DNA of 64,000 nucleotides from Acinetobacter brisouisimilis (GTDB lineage: Bacteria; Pseudomonadota; Gammaproteobacteria; Pseudomonadales; Moraxellaceae). Where the stretch lies: contig NZ_KB851219.1 in the NCBI RefSeq assembly GCF_000368265.1, forward strand, positions 1,185,870-1,249,869. Reading direction: 5' to 3'. The notes under the pieces are model-generated. The model searched no databases and was not told where the DNA came from. It saw nothing but the letters and a program-made list of their open reading frames with translations. Below, one piece after another: positions 8,735-17,576 of the stretch (its first letter is position 1; every line of letters begins with the position of its first letter). The translations under genes were made by a program, and so were the position numbers.

Positions 8735-9765
8735 ATAATCCTCGTTGTGGTCGGGTTATCTTCAGGAATAAAAGAAAAACCCATGAAATTGTCGGTATTG
8801 CCAAAGCCATCACAGGCAGTTAGTGATTTCATGCAACCAGGATAAACATAGACATAATGCACATTGGCAGCGGCCGTATCGTAGCTGGCTTGAGCTGTTA
8901 TTTTGGCTGCAAGTGCAACATCTAAGTCAATCTGTTCCTGATGGACAATTGTTTGTGCTGCTGCATAATCATCTGCATAAGTCGGACTACTTGGATCAAG
9001 TGCATCACGATCCACAACAGCAGCATCAAAATTTTCCTGTGCTGTGGCCCGATTACTTTCAGCCGTGGCAAGTGCGGTTGTCGCATCAGCCAGTGCCTGC
9101 AGTGCTTCATCCGTAGTCAGGTAATCAGCGAGTGAATCAAGTCGACGAATCAAGGTAATGCTATTGCCAGAACTGGCTTCGATGCCAACGTTCACACTAT
9201 TGCTATTTTCCAACATGCCAAGTCTGAAATAACTGTCGACATAACTCTCAAGACCGCGCAGCGCGACTGCACTTCCGTTCACCGAAACCAGTGTTGTTCT
9301 AACTTTCCAGTCGTCCTTATTCAGTTTGCAGCCTGTGCCATACAAGTCATGTGAACAGGTGCGCTGGTACTTGTAACGTGCACCCACGCGCGCCAGACTG
9401 GTATAGTCATTTTCAAAGGTTAGAACGATGGTTGCAGCGTCAGGCTTGACACCAGTTAAACGTCCCTGCCAAAGTAATGAAACTGTACCGCTCTGATACT
9501 TGCTGAGTGTCAGAAAAACCACCTCTTCCAGTGCCGATCGCAGACAGCTTTGGGCAAATTCAGAGTCCGCCGCAAAGGTCACTTCCAGGCTATTTTTCTC
9601 CAGATCACTACTGGAGCTGATTGAACCGCGTTTAATGGCCAACTTAGTCCAGGTAACTCCGCCAACAATGACATCCTTATCTCCTGAGCTATAACGAAAG
9701 ATTTGTGCACCGCGCACGATGGTATAAAGCTCACGTCGGGTTCTTTCTCCAAAAAGTCCAAACAT
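8731..9765 (-). CDS. DUF2163/BR0599-type tail tip protein with coiled-coil insertion
   Basis: This belongs to the family of phage tail proteins that take the place of the lambda gpL/tip hub. Its cysteine motifs are recognisable: QRTCSHDLYGTGCKLN (C137, C146) and a C-terminal CMKSLTACDGFGNTDNFMGF (C311, C318). In relatives the C-terminal domain is continuous. Here residues about 219-301 form an alanine-rich helical segment (ALQALADATTALATAES...), apparently an inserted coiled-coil hairpin just ahead of the second cysteine pair. The gene is coupled by ATGA to the downstream membrane gene. Confidence 0.78.
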   Translation of the reverse strand: MFGLFGERTRRELYTIVRGAQIFRYSSGDKDVIVGGVTWTKLAIKRGSISSSSDLEKNSLEVTFAADSEFAQSCLRSALEEVVFLTLSKYQSGTVSLLWQGRLTGVKPDAATIVLTFENDYTSLARVGARYKYQRTCSHDLYGTGCKLNKDDWKVRTTLVSVNGSAVALRGLESYVDSYFRLGMLENSNSVNVGIEASSGNSITLIRRLDSLADYLTTDEALQALADATTALATAESNRATAQENFDAAVVDRDALDPSSPTYADDYAAAQTIVHQEQIDLDVALAAKITAQASYDTAAANVHYVYVYPGCMKSLTACDGFGNTDNFMGFSFIPEDNPTTTRII

Positions 9766-9767
9766 AT

Positions 9768-10913
9768 TTAAACTCCCAATTCCAGAATCGGCACAGCAAC
9801 CTCGGCAATACCTGCCCCCTGATAATTTAGTGTGATGTTGTCAGCATCGAGGCGATGTAACCCCAGATAGGAAATCCGTTGAATACTCGCTGCAGCCTTG
9901 TTCAGCGCAGGTGAAATCGTCAGTTGCACGGTAGAGACTGACGTTAAAGCAGATGCCGTGATTGTGTGTGCTGTCCAAATACCATTGCATTTGATTGCAA
10001 TATGCTTGCGCTGATCGGCAAGCTGCTTGTATTGATCGGCTTCAACCAATAGCGTTGTGGTGACTGTTCCCGTGCTTTTACTGCGTAAATTGGATTCATA
10101 GGTGGGTAGCCAAAACGGGCGATAACGACCTTGCCGCCGAAACAGAAAATTCTTATAGTCACGAATCTGCTGCTGCCCTTTCAGCACCGCCCGATACTGC
10201 TTGCTGTAACGGGCAAAATTCCAGTCGGAACTTTGGTAAATATCGCCCATTTCATTGTCTAAAATATTCTGCTGCTGATTTATCTTGGCTTCCATAGCAT
10301 TTCCTGAGTACGTTAACCCAAAGAAATACAGATCATCGCCCAAGAATTGCACTGGAGTATCAGGCTCAATCGCTGGCTCATCGACTACAACAAAGTCAAC
10401 CGACATGGAGGCATGAATGCCACTGATATTGCGGGTGATGTCCCTGTTAATAAAGCAGACTCGCACTGGGTATAACTTTGCGCTGTCAAAATGAATGACT
10501 TCACTCAGTTTTAACCCTGTTGCCTGTACTTCAAGTATTTCGACCAGTTGTAAGTCAGTAGCATTCTTCAGCAATGCCAGAGAATTATCCCGAAAATCAT
10601 AAATGTCGGTGTTGCAGGCAATGAAATCACTGCTGACATCACCTACAAATTGACGTTCCTGATACAGTGGCACAGCCCAAAGTTGACGAACTCCGCCCCA
10701 CTGCACATTGAACTGTTGAGCTACAGCTTGACGTACACTCAAAGAAGAAAAGCTCAGCGTTTGCCGAGCTTTGTCCTTGAGTGGAGTGCGTTGTTCTGTA
10801 CCGTCCGAGGCTTCAAAAATATCGGTTTTAAAGCTGATACTTTCATTTGCCCCAACCAGTACAGGCGTGGTGAGCAAAATCAGATCACCATACAAATTGG
10901 TATTTACGATCAT
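9768..10913 (-). CDS. Phage tail protein (distal tail-like), family not identified
   Basis: This 381-residue soluble protein follows the tape measure and precedes the DUF2163 gene, the place of distal-tail/baseplate components. Visible features are an N-terminal beta-rich half (SFSSLSVRQAVAQQFNVQWGG), a central RRQGRYRPFWLPTYESNL motif near residues 270-290 of the kind seen in distal tail proteins of the 'RQG....W.P' type, and a C-terminal beta domain (RISYLGLHRLDADNITLNYQG). No enzymatic residues stand out. A structural role is inferred from synteny. Confidence 0.68.
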   Translation of the reverse strand: MIVNTNLYGDLILLTTPVLVGANESISFKTDIFEASDGTEQRTPLKDKARQTLSFSSLSVRQAVAQQFNVQWGGVRQLWAVPLYQERQFVGDVSSDFIACNTDIYDFRDNSLALLKNATDLQLVEILEVQATGLKLSEVIHFDSAKLYPVRVCFINRDITRNISGIHASMSVDFVVVDEPAIEPDTPVQFLGDDLYFFGLTYSGNAMEAKINQQQNILDNEMGDIYQSSDWNFARYSKQYRAVLKGQQQIRDYKNFLFRRQGRYRPFWLPTYESNLRSKSTGTVTTTLLVEADQYKQLADQRKHIAIKCNGIWTAHTITASALTSVSTVQLTISPALNKAAASIQRISYLGLHRLDADNITLNYQGAGIAEVAVPILELGV

Positions 10914-11012
10914 TTAAGACCTATAAAATAAAAAACCACTATTTATAGCAGTTGTGTCTTATATGAAATTTAATAATGCTATAAAGCTCACTTAAATTAA
11001 GATCTATAGCTA

Positions 11013-11192
11013 TTAACCAAAAAACTTATGAATCAGTCGCTGAAAATAATGCTTTTTACGCATCGGCTTCTGTTTCATGCCATCCAAATATCGTTGACAT
11101 ATCTTTTTCCCACGATCTGACTGCATAAACTGCTGTACAGCTTCAGGAGTAAGTACATTGCGTTGCTCTAACTTAATTTCAATTTTGCTCAT
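11013..11192 (-). CDS. 59-residue gene coupled to tape measure by ATGA overlap
   Basis: The frame reads MSKIEIKLEQRNVLTPEAVQ and ends KKHYFQRLIHKFFG. It is strongly basic with one predicted helix. Its start overlaps the tape-measure stop as ATGA, and the frame is maintained for 59 codons, both signs of a real coupled gene. No family is recognised. By position between tape measure and distal tail protein it could be a tail-assembly accessory factor; the function is unknown. Confidence 0.62.
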   Translation of the reverse strand: MSKIEIKLEQRNVLTPEAVQQFMQSDRGKKICQRYLDGMKQKPMRKKHYFQRLIHKFFG

Positions 11193-14100
11193 CCGATTAT
11201 CGCCTTGATTGAACTACGGTTATTCCGAATAAAATTGGTGAAGACACGAGTACCCGCAGTGGTTCCCATAAAATCACCCACGATGGATGGGTCTAAAATG
11301 TTGTTAATTTGCAAATGTTGCGGTTGACTTGCTTGCGTTGTTTGTGAATTTTGTGCTAATTGAACATCTAAATTTGCACTTAAAGCACTACCCGCATTAA
11401 AATCCAACGTTTTAGTACCACCAACAATCCCGCCATCAGCGCGCATAGCAGGCAATTTCCCTGTTTGGTTGATATAGTCAAGCGTACTAACCCCCAATTG
11501 CTTTACTGCACTTGCTTTCAATACATATTCATTATTAGAAAGCATTGCAGGAATTGAATCTGACGTTTCAGTTCCCGCACCACGGACATGACCACCTGTT
11601 GCAAAGTTTGCTGCAACACTAGAAATGTTAGAGATAACTGATGCAGTTGCAGCTGCAACAGAAGCCATTGCTGCTAAGTTAGCAGGCCACGGATTCGCAG
11701 CGGCTTGAGCAATACCCTGCTGAATTGCAATAATAGACTGAGCAATTGCAAATGCTTTTTGAACAGCAAATGCAGCCTTATATGCTGCTGATTGTTCTCC
11801 AAATGCCGTTTTCATCATGTCAGTCATAGAGCCAAAAATCTGCTCACCGTAACTTAATTCTGTCTGCAATTGCAGTTGCTTAGAAACAAGTTGAATGTCT
11901 TGCTCACGCTTTGCAGCATCAGCGAGAATTTGTGCACGTTCTTGTTCGCCTTTAGTCACAATTGCAGTCAATTGTGTTTGATAGTCTTGTTCTGATAAAA
12001 GATTGTTACTATGTTTATCTTTTAACTCATCTATTAAGCCATTTTGAGCATTCTTACTTGACGCAAGCTGTGACTCACGTAAATCATTACTGCCCTTGTG
12101 CAAATCAGCAATTGTTTGCTTGTTTACATCAAACTGATTTGCTGAAAACCCAATAGCAGATAAATAGGCTTGCTGATATGACTTTTGTGCATCCTTCGCT
12201 GCTTTATCAAGCGTTTTTTGTTGAACCAATTCTAAATAAGCCCAACGAATATCAATCTCCTCTTTACTTATGCCTGTTGTGTTTTTCAACAAATCACGCT
12301 CAAGCTTGTAACGCTCAACAAGCAATGCTTGTTCTGAAACCAATCCTTCTTTTGCATTCAGAATACGACTATCACGCTCAAGTTCAGCATTTTTTAAGTT
12401 ATGCTGAAAGTCTGCATCTTTTGCAGCAAGTAAGTCTTTTCGTGCTTCATCAGACAACGTTTTGTCCTTAACAATTCCATCACGTTCAAATGCATACTGC
12501 TGTTTCATATACTCAATTGAGTCCATAGTCGCTTGCTTTGCAGATAAAACTTGCTGAGCTTCTTCGCGTTTGACTGCATCAATTTCAGACTGCATTTGAC
12601 GATCTAGCGTTGCTTTATCTGCGTCTTTCTCAGGTTGCTTCTTACTCAAATCAGCATCTATAAGCTGCTTTTTAACTGCATACTCATTTTTTAACTGAGT
12701 AATACGATCTGTTTCAAAAGCATGTAGCTGGTTATATTCCTCCTTCTCTTGAGCATGTAGGGTTATGAGTTGACTTTTATATAGCTCAGCCTGTTTTGCT
12801 AAAGCATCTGTACGTGCTGATCCAGTCAAAGTAGAATTAATCGCTTTTTTGGCATCGGTATTATCCTGAGCAAGTAGTTGCTCTTTGGTGTAATACTTTT
12901 TCTTAAGCTCAAGCTCTTTATTTTGGTGGTCTTGATCTGCTTGAAGCATATTCGCCATAGCAGCTAATTGATCAGCTTGTGATGGCATAGACATTGACGT
13001 ATCAACTTTAGTGCTGTTATTAGCACCTGCCGCATACTTTAATACTCGTTGTCCATGATTTTGCATCTCTTTAGCTTTAGCGGGTGACAAATAGCCAATA
13101 CCACCAATTTCTTGGTAACCACTCTTAGTACGAACACGATCTGAGATACGACCAGCTTTGAGCGCATCTACACCAGCTGGGCCACCGTTATACGCCATAA
13201 TAGCATCAAGCCAATTACCATATTTTTTGTAATTTTTAATCAAGTCTTGGGTTGCGGCTTGTGTGTCTCTGACAGGATTATTCACTTCTCCTTGAAGTAT
13301 TTTTGCATACTGATCTCTAAAAACTTGTGTAGTTTGTAATAAGCCCTTAGCCCCTGTTGAGCTTTTTGCATTAATATTACCAGCAGACTCTGTTGCAATT
13401 AACCCAGTAATTAAACCTGCTGGCAAACCACCTGATTTTGCTACATCTTCCAAGCTATATTTTACTACCGCAGCAACTGCTCCAGAGATTCTCTTTTTGT
13501 CATCGTTATTTAAGTCGTAGTTCTTTTGACTAAACCCCATATTTGCAATACGTAACTGATCTTTATCTAATGCTGTATTTAAATTCATCCCCGACGATGT
13601 TTTAAAATCTGCAAAATATTCAGCTTTTTCACGACTAGCGCCCGCTTTTACATTTGAATTAATATAATCCTGACGTTGCTTATCTCCCAAAATGTTAGTT
13701 AATGCTTCACGCTGCTTCTGTGTATAAGTATTCCACTTATCTGGCATGATACCTAATAAACGGGCTTGATCTGATAAAGCCATGTTTAATTTTTCTTGAG
13801 ATTTTCTATTTGTATCTGTCACACCAGACAATGCATCAACAACCTTTTTTTGGTTATCTAAAGCTGTTTTTGCGCTATCTGTTTTTTCAGCAAATTTAAC
13901 TGAAGTTGCAATCTGTTGGTCAGTATAAATCCCAAGTTTAGACATTCCATCCGCAAAATCTGTCGCTGAAATTTTGCCATTTTTGAAATTGGCAACCAGA
14001 TCATCAACAGCTTTTAATGCATCTTTACTATTTGCATTTACATAAGCAATTTGTACAGCAGAATCATAAAACGCTGCGTTTGCATCATCATAAGCCTGTT

Positions 14101-15289
14101 GTGTTTTCTTTAAGTCTTCAGCAGCATCATAGGCAAATGCTTTTTTCTTAGCACTACTTAAATTGTTGTAATGTCCTACCAAATCAGAAATTGACTTACC
14201 TTGACTATCAAATGCATCTGTTGCATCTTCAGTTTTTCGAGTCATCGCATAGTAAGTACCGCCTGCAATTGCAACTTGTACACCCAAAGCAATTAAACCT
14301 AATGGCCCACCGACAAGGCTAAGCATTGCGCCACCCAAACCACGTGTAACCGTAGTCAAAGTAATGGTTTCTCCAGCCATTCGAGCAAGTGCGATCTGAT
14401 AACGTGTATATTCAACAAGACTCGCAGCCGCTTGATAACCAGCTAATCCAAACGACAAAGCAAGACGAGTCCCAATTACCGCAGCCAATGCAACAGCAGC
14501 CGCTTCAACTTTATCAAAGTTATCAGCAACAACTTCAACAACAGGAATTACACCACTTATTAATGTGTTTTGAATACCCTGCCACTGCAAATCTAATAAC
14601 TGTAAATTTTGTTTTGCATTAGTTAAACTTTTAATCATGTCATCCGACATGATTGCCCCTGCATTTTTTGCAGCATCACCCCATTTTTTAAAGCCTGCAC
14701 CACCGTTTTGTAAAAGCGGAATAAGCAAAGAAGAATCAGAAATGATTGCTTCCATATAGAACTTCATGTCGTTTTGAGACGCGCCAGCTTTTTCTAAAGA
14801 GTTGTAGTAAAGCTGCAAGGCTTCTGGTCCACTTAACTTTTGAAATTGTTGAATAGTTACACCAACACGTGGGGCAATATTTATAAAAAAATCTGCCAAT
14901 GGCCCACCGCCAGTTTGTTGAAAATCGCCTATGCGGTCTTGCATATCTTTCATCTGATCTGCAAATTTTTCGATACTAATTCCTGCAGTTTCAGCACCCT
15001 TGGCATAGTATTGAAACTGGCCTGTCGACGCATTTGAAAGTTTTGCAAAGCGTTCAATTTCATTACCAGCATTAATGACTTTTTCACTATATGCAACAAT
15101 ACCAGCGACAGACAAACCACCCGTAACTGCAACAAAGCCTTTTACCGCAAGGCTTGCAATATCAAATGATTCTGCAATTGCTTTGGTTGACTTCTGTGTT
15201 TGTCTTTCTGCGCGGCTCAAAGGTTCTGTATAACCTGCAATTCTGGCAACAAGATCTAGTGTCAAGCGCCCAAGTGATGCTGTTGCCAT
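11189..15289 (-). CDS. Tail tape measure protein with lytic transglycosylase domain
   Basis: This 1366-residue protein sets tail length and helps DNA pass the periplasm. It has a long helical N-terminus (GRLTLDLVARIAGYTEPLSRAERQ is the family start, read here as fragments), hydrophobic segments around residues 270-360, and long coiled coils in the C-terminal half. An SLT/lysozyme-like domain spans about residues 615-735 with the catalytic ESAGN motif (E634), GAKGLLQTT and AIMAYNGG, suggesting local murein cutting during infection. ATG 15289 follows GGAG; an in-frame TTG four codons upstream was not used. At about 1.5 angstrom per residue, the tail should be near 200 nm. Confidence 0.9.
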   Translation of the reverse strand: MATASLGRLTLDLVARIAGYTEPLSRAERQTQKSTKAIAESFDIASLAVKGFVAVTGGLSVAGIVAYSEKVINAGNEIERFAKLSNASTGQFQYYAKGAETAGISIEKFADQMKDMQDRIGDFQQTGGGPLADFFINIAPRVGVTIQQFQKLSGPEALQLYYNSLEKAGASQNDMKFYMEAIISDSSLLIPLLQNGGAGFKKWGDAAKNAGAIMSDDMIKSLTNAKQNLQLLDLQWQGIQNTLISGVIPVVEVVADNFDKVEAAAVALAAVIGTRLALSFGLAGYQAAASLVEYTRYQIALARMAGETITLTTVTRGLGGAMLSLVGGPLGLIALGVQVAIAGGTYYAMTRKTEDATDAFDSQGKSISDLVGHYNNLSSAKKKAFAYDAAEDLKKTQQAYDDANAAFYDSAVQIAYVNANSKDALKAVDDLVANFKNGKISATDFADGMSKLGIYTDQQIATSVKFAEKTDSAKTALDNQKKVVDALSGVTDTNRKSQEKLNMALSDQARLLGIMPDKWNTYTQKQREALTNILGDKQRQDYINSNVKAGASREKAEYFADFKTSSGMNLNTALDKDQLRIANMGFSQKNYDLNNDDKKRISGAVAAVVKYSLEDVAKSGGLPAGLITGLIATESAGNINAKSSTGAKGLLQTTQVFRDQYAKILQGEVNNPVRDTQAATQDLIKNYKKYGNWLDAIMAYNGGPAGVDALKAGRISDRVRTKSGYQEIGGIGYLSPAKAKEMQNHGQRVLKYAAGANNSTKVDTSMSMPSQADQLAAMANMLQADQDHQNKELELKKKYYTKEQLLAQDNTDAKKAINSTLTGSARTDALAKQAELYKSQLITLHAQEKEEYNQLHAFETDRITQLKNEYAVKKQLIDADLSKKQPEKDADKATLDRQMQSEIDAVKREEAQQVLSAKQATMDSIEYMKQQYAFERDGIVKDKTLSDEARKDLLAAKDADFQHNLKNAELERDSRILNAKEGLVSEQALLVERYKLERDLLKNTTGISKEEIDIRWAYLELVQQKTLDKAAKDAQKSYQQAYLSAIGFSANQFDVNKQTIADLHKGSNDLRESQLASSKNAQNGLIDELKDKHSNNLLSEQDYQTQLTAIVTKGEQERAQILADAAKREQDIQLVSKQLQLQTELSYGEQIFGSMTDMMKTAFGEQSAAYKAAFAVQKAFAIAQSIIAIQQGIAQAAANPWPANLAAMASVAAATASVISNISSVAANFATGGHVRGAGTETSDSIPAMLSNNEYVLKASAVKQLGVSTLDYINQTGKLPAMRADGGIVGGTKTLDFNAGSALSANLDVQLAQNSQTTQASQPQHLQINNILDPSIVGDFMGTTAGTRVFTNFIRNNRSSIKAIIG

Positions 15290-15313
15290 GTGTTTCTCCA
15301 AATTTCAGGCAAT

Positions 15314-15333
15314 AAAAAACCGCCTTTCGGCGG
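15314..15333 (-). terminator. Intrinsic-terminator-like hairpin before the tape measure gene
   Basis: On the minus strand CCGCC-GAAA-GGCGG is followed by six Ts, ending 24 nt before the tape-measure ATG. It could separate the upstream lipoprotein cassette from the tail operon. Confidence 0.75.
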
Positions 15334-15353
15334 TGATTTTCAATAAGAGTATA

Positions 15354-15956
15354 TTAACTGTTGTTTACACAGACTTTAAATTTCTCAGCAAGTTGATGAA
15401 TTGTATCTACAACTACTGGTGCGCGTGCACCACCCCATGTTCCAACTGGATTAAAGCCATCATTTGATACTGATCCACTGTTTTTTTGCGCTCTTAGAAT
15501 ATTTTGGAATACAAGTTTTGTTTTCCCACCCTCATCCCATATCTTTGCATCATATTGAATAATATCTACAACAAAACCACCCATTTGCGGCTTAGTTCTA
15601 ATATTTCCTGTGAACACTATAATTTTATTATTTTCATCAAGATATTTAATAGAGCTACCACCACCAACGACCTGATTATTATTTTTTTGATAGTAGTTCC
15701 CCGTATATTGCCCCACAAAACTTCCAGCCGTATCTTGCAATGTCACACTATTATTCGAAAATGAATCTATACCACAAAATTTTATCTTACTAAATGCTAA
15801 TGGTTTTTCAGATATAAATGACTCATCAATCTTGTCAATTTGCGTTTGCTTCCCACCTGTTTGCATACTAACGGTTGAAACATTTGAAGGCAATTGAATC
15901 GGAGCTTGTACACACCCAACCAAAGCCAAAACCGACATTAAAACTATTTTTCTCAT
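15354..15956 (-). CDS. Prophage lipoprotein A
   Basis: This 200-residue secreted protein has a lipoprotein signal peptide: MRKIVLMSVLALVGC with lipobox LVGC (Cys15). Residue +2 is Val, so sorting to the outer membrane is likely. The mature part is beta-rich with Gly/Asn stretches (GQYTGNYYQKNNNQVVGGG) and a conserved-looking C-terminus (VDTIHQLAEKFKVCVN). AAGGTG precedes the ATG. It lies between the antirepressor and tape measure in a lysogeny-expressed cassette. A superinfection-exclusion or surface-conversion role is an inference; no family is recognised. Confidence 0.78.
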   Translation of the reverse strand: MRKIVLMSVLALVGCVQAPIQLPSNVSTVSMQTGGKQTQIDKIDESFISEKPLAFSKIKFCGIDSFSNNSVTLQDTAGSFVGQYTGNYYQKNNNQVVGGGSSIKYLDENNKIIVFTGNIRTKPQMGGFVVDIIQYDAKIWDEGGKTKLVFQNILRAQKNSGSVSNDGFNPVGTWGGARAPVVVDTIHQLAEKFKVCVNNS

Positions 15957-15982
15957 ATTTCACCTTTTCAATCTTATTAGAA

Positions 15983-16396
15983 TTAGTTTTTGCAGTTCAT
16001 ATCGTAATATTTAGAAAATGCTTGCTGGCTATCAAACCCTGATTCACGCAAAGAACGTAACTTATCAGTTATACGTTCCCCTACATAGCTATCAAGCTCG
16101 GAAACACTTTTATCTGGATAAATTTTTCTATATCTATTTGTTAATTCTTCAGTCCAAACCTTATATATTCCAATACCCTGACCTATTTTCATTGATGCAG
16201 CAGTACACTTTGCTAAATTAACTATATCCATTTTAGGATTAATATTTACAATTTTTGCAGCCTTATCTTTCTGCTCCTCAGCATATTTGTTTAAATCAGA
16301 ACCCTGTTTTTGGTCTATAGGCTTACTTTTTTCTGTTTTACTACAACCATTTAAACTAAGCATAGCAAAGCAAAAAACCAATATTATTTTTTTCAC
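15983..16396 (-). CDS. Prophage lipoprotein B
   Basis: This 137-residue protein starts at a GTG and has a lipoprotein signal MKKIILVFCFAMLSLNGC (lipobox LNGC, Cys18, Ser at +2). The mature chain has a charged linker followed by a helical domain with two further cysteines (LAKCTAASMKIGQGIGIY ... YYDMNCKN) that could form a disulfide. It is immediately upstream of lipoprotein A, with which it probably forms a unit. The function is unknown; phage exclusion is a plausible guess for paired prophage lipoproteins. Confidence 0.75.
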   Translation of the reverse strand: MKKIILVFCFAMLSLNGCSKTEKSKPIDQKQGSDLNKYAEEQKDKAAKIVNINPKMDIVNLAKCTAASMKIGQGIGIYKVWTEELTNRYRKIYPDKSVSELDSYVGERITDKLRSLRESGFDSQQAFSKYYDMNCKN

Positions 16397-16462
16397 ACCA
16401 AAACCCCATCAAATGATTATTTAATGAGGTTAGCGAATTTAAAACCTTAAAGCTAGCTTAAA

Positions 16463-17227
16463 TTAACCAGTATTTCGACTCATCAATGCCAAACAATCTG
16501 CATTAAATAATCCTTGTAACTGTTCATTTTTACTCAAACTATAGGTGTTTACAGATTTTCGCATATCATTTAACAACCCATCCAACAACTGAATCGGTGC
16601 ATTTTCACGTAGCAAATGCTTCATCATTAGCTGTTCACATTCATCACGAGCATTAAAATACGGCTCTACAATGCTAAAAATACGCTGAAACTCTTTAGCT
16701 AATAAAGGTAAATGCTTAACCTCAAATTTATTGGGTGATGGCACACCCGTTGCCTGACGCAAAGCATAATGAATTGCTTTGGTAAAGGCATCCTTGCGTC
16801 CAACGTGATGTGTACAGACCACCACCAAGCGTTTAATTTTTTGCATATCTGCACTGGTTAAATATTCGCGCGGTTCAGATTGTGCAATATCGTATTTACC
16901 TGTTTTACGAATACTTGGCAGAACTTCAGACGTGACCCATTTTTTAAATTGTTTTGCTTCAGGCTTACGACTTTTTAAAATACATGAATACAACCCAGAT
17001 TCATTAATGATTGTCATTGGTCGACTTTGCTCTACACCATTCTCAGACCTGATATGCAGATTGTGCATAGCAGCTTCATCAGCATCTAAGTTACGTGTCA
17101 TTTGAGGTGCTGATGGATAATCTAGTGCATTTGCAATATCAGCAGCAACAAACCAAAGTTCACCATTAATATCAATGATGCGAATATTGTGTGATTCATG
17201 AAACGTAAAATTTGAAATAGCATTCAT
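16463..17227 (-). CDS. Antirepressor, Bro-N domain (Ant-like)
   Basis: The Bro-N domain spans residues about 1-110: GELWFVAADIANALDYPSAP, NESGLYSCILKSRKPEAKQFKKWVTSEVLPSIRKTGKY. The C-terminal part (residues 120-254) is an Ant-specific helical domain. Proteins of this kind antagonise CI-type repressors in P1, P7 and P22. The ATG at 17227 follows AAGGGG; a longer frame starts upstream without a ribosome site. The leader (17228-17400) contains the target of the C4 antisense RNA encoded just upstream, so translation is expected to be silenced in the lysogen and released when C4 is limiting. Confidence 0.88.
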   Translation of the reverse strand: MNAISNFTFHESHNIRIIDINGELWFVAADIANALDYPSAPQMTRNLDADEAAMHNLHIRSENGVEQSRPMTIINESGLYSCILKSRKPEAKQFKKWVTSEVLPSIRKTGKYDIAQSEPREYLTSADMQKIKRLVVVCTHHVGRKDAFTKAIHYALRQATGVPSPNKFEVKHLPLLAKEFQRIFSIVEPYFNARDECEQLMMKHLLRENAPIQLLDGLLNDMRKSVNTYSLSKNEQLQGLFNADCLALMSRNTG

Positions 17228-17300
17228 GATGAATACCCCTTTTGATATAGGAATGTTCACCACCGATTGAGACCAATCAATTTAGGTGGCGAGTTAAGTA

Positions 17301-17325
17301 GGATTGGTCTTACCAGTCAAAAGGT
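17301..17325 (-). promoter_or_regulatory. C4 antisense target in the antirepressor leader
   Basis: Positions 17325-17316 (transcript ACCUUUUGAC) and 17310-17301 (transcript AGACCAAUCC) are perfect complements of the two C4 RNA segments at 17428-17437 and 17446-17455, in the antiparallel order required for one continuous interaction. A third copy of the C4 segment (GATTGGTCTCAATC, 17266-17279) and a TTAGGTGG/CCACCTAA pair could form alternative structures in the leader. Confidence 0.8.
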
Positions 17326-17399
17326 TCTGGCGCACCGAAGTGCTCCCACCTAACCCGCCATAACGGGTGCTTTTCTACAGGGTGCAGAAAGCTATAGGC

Positions 17400-17477
17400 A
17401 ATAAAAAACCGCTACAGCGGTCATTTGACCTTTTGACATAATTGGAGACCAATCCAAACATCAGATTTTGCTGATGC
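17400..17477 (-). ncRNA. c4: C4-type antisense RNA
   Basis: C4 RNAs of phages P1/P7 pair with the leader of the ant operon and block antirepressor synthesis. The minus-strand transcript opens with a CATCAG/CTGATG hairpin, then carries GGATTGGTCT (17455-17446) and GTCAAAAGGT (17437-17428), both perfectly complementary to the ant leader. It ends with the terminator ACCGC-TGTA-GCGGT and six Ts (17421-17403). A sigma-70 promoter lies 7 nt upstream. Synteny with a Bro-N/Ant gene completes the picture. The RNA ends are estimated. Confidence 0.82.
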
Positions 17478-17483
17478 CTTTTT

Positions 17484-17512
17484 AAAGTAAATGGATTTGC
17501 ACATTCTGTCAA
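17484..17512 (-). promoter_or_regulatory. Sigma-70 promoter of the C4/antirepressor cassette
   Basis: TTGACA (17512-17507), a 17-bp spacer and TACTTT (17489-17484) on the minus strand. It gives the cassette transcription independent of the late operon, as needed in a lysogen. Confidence 0.75.
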
Positions 17513-17576
17513 TCACTCTAGCGAAATCTAATCTTAGTTAGTTTTTTAGTAAAAAGCTAACTTTTAATTAGATTTT

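Noticed and set aside
8922-9135. Several 60-100 codon frames opposite the DUF2163 and tape-measure genes
   Set aside because: They are rich in His/Gln/Leu as expected for complements of biased coding sequence and lack ribosome sites.
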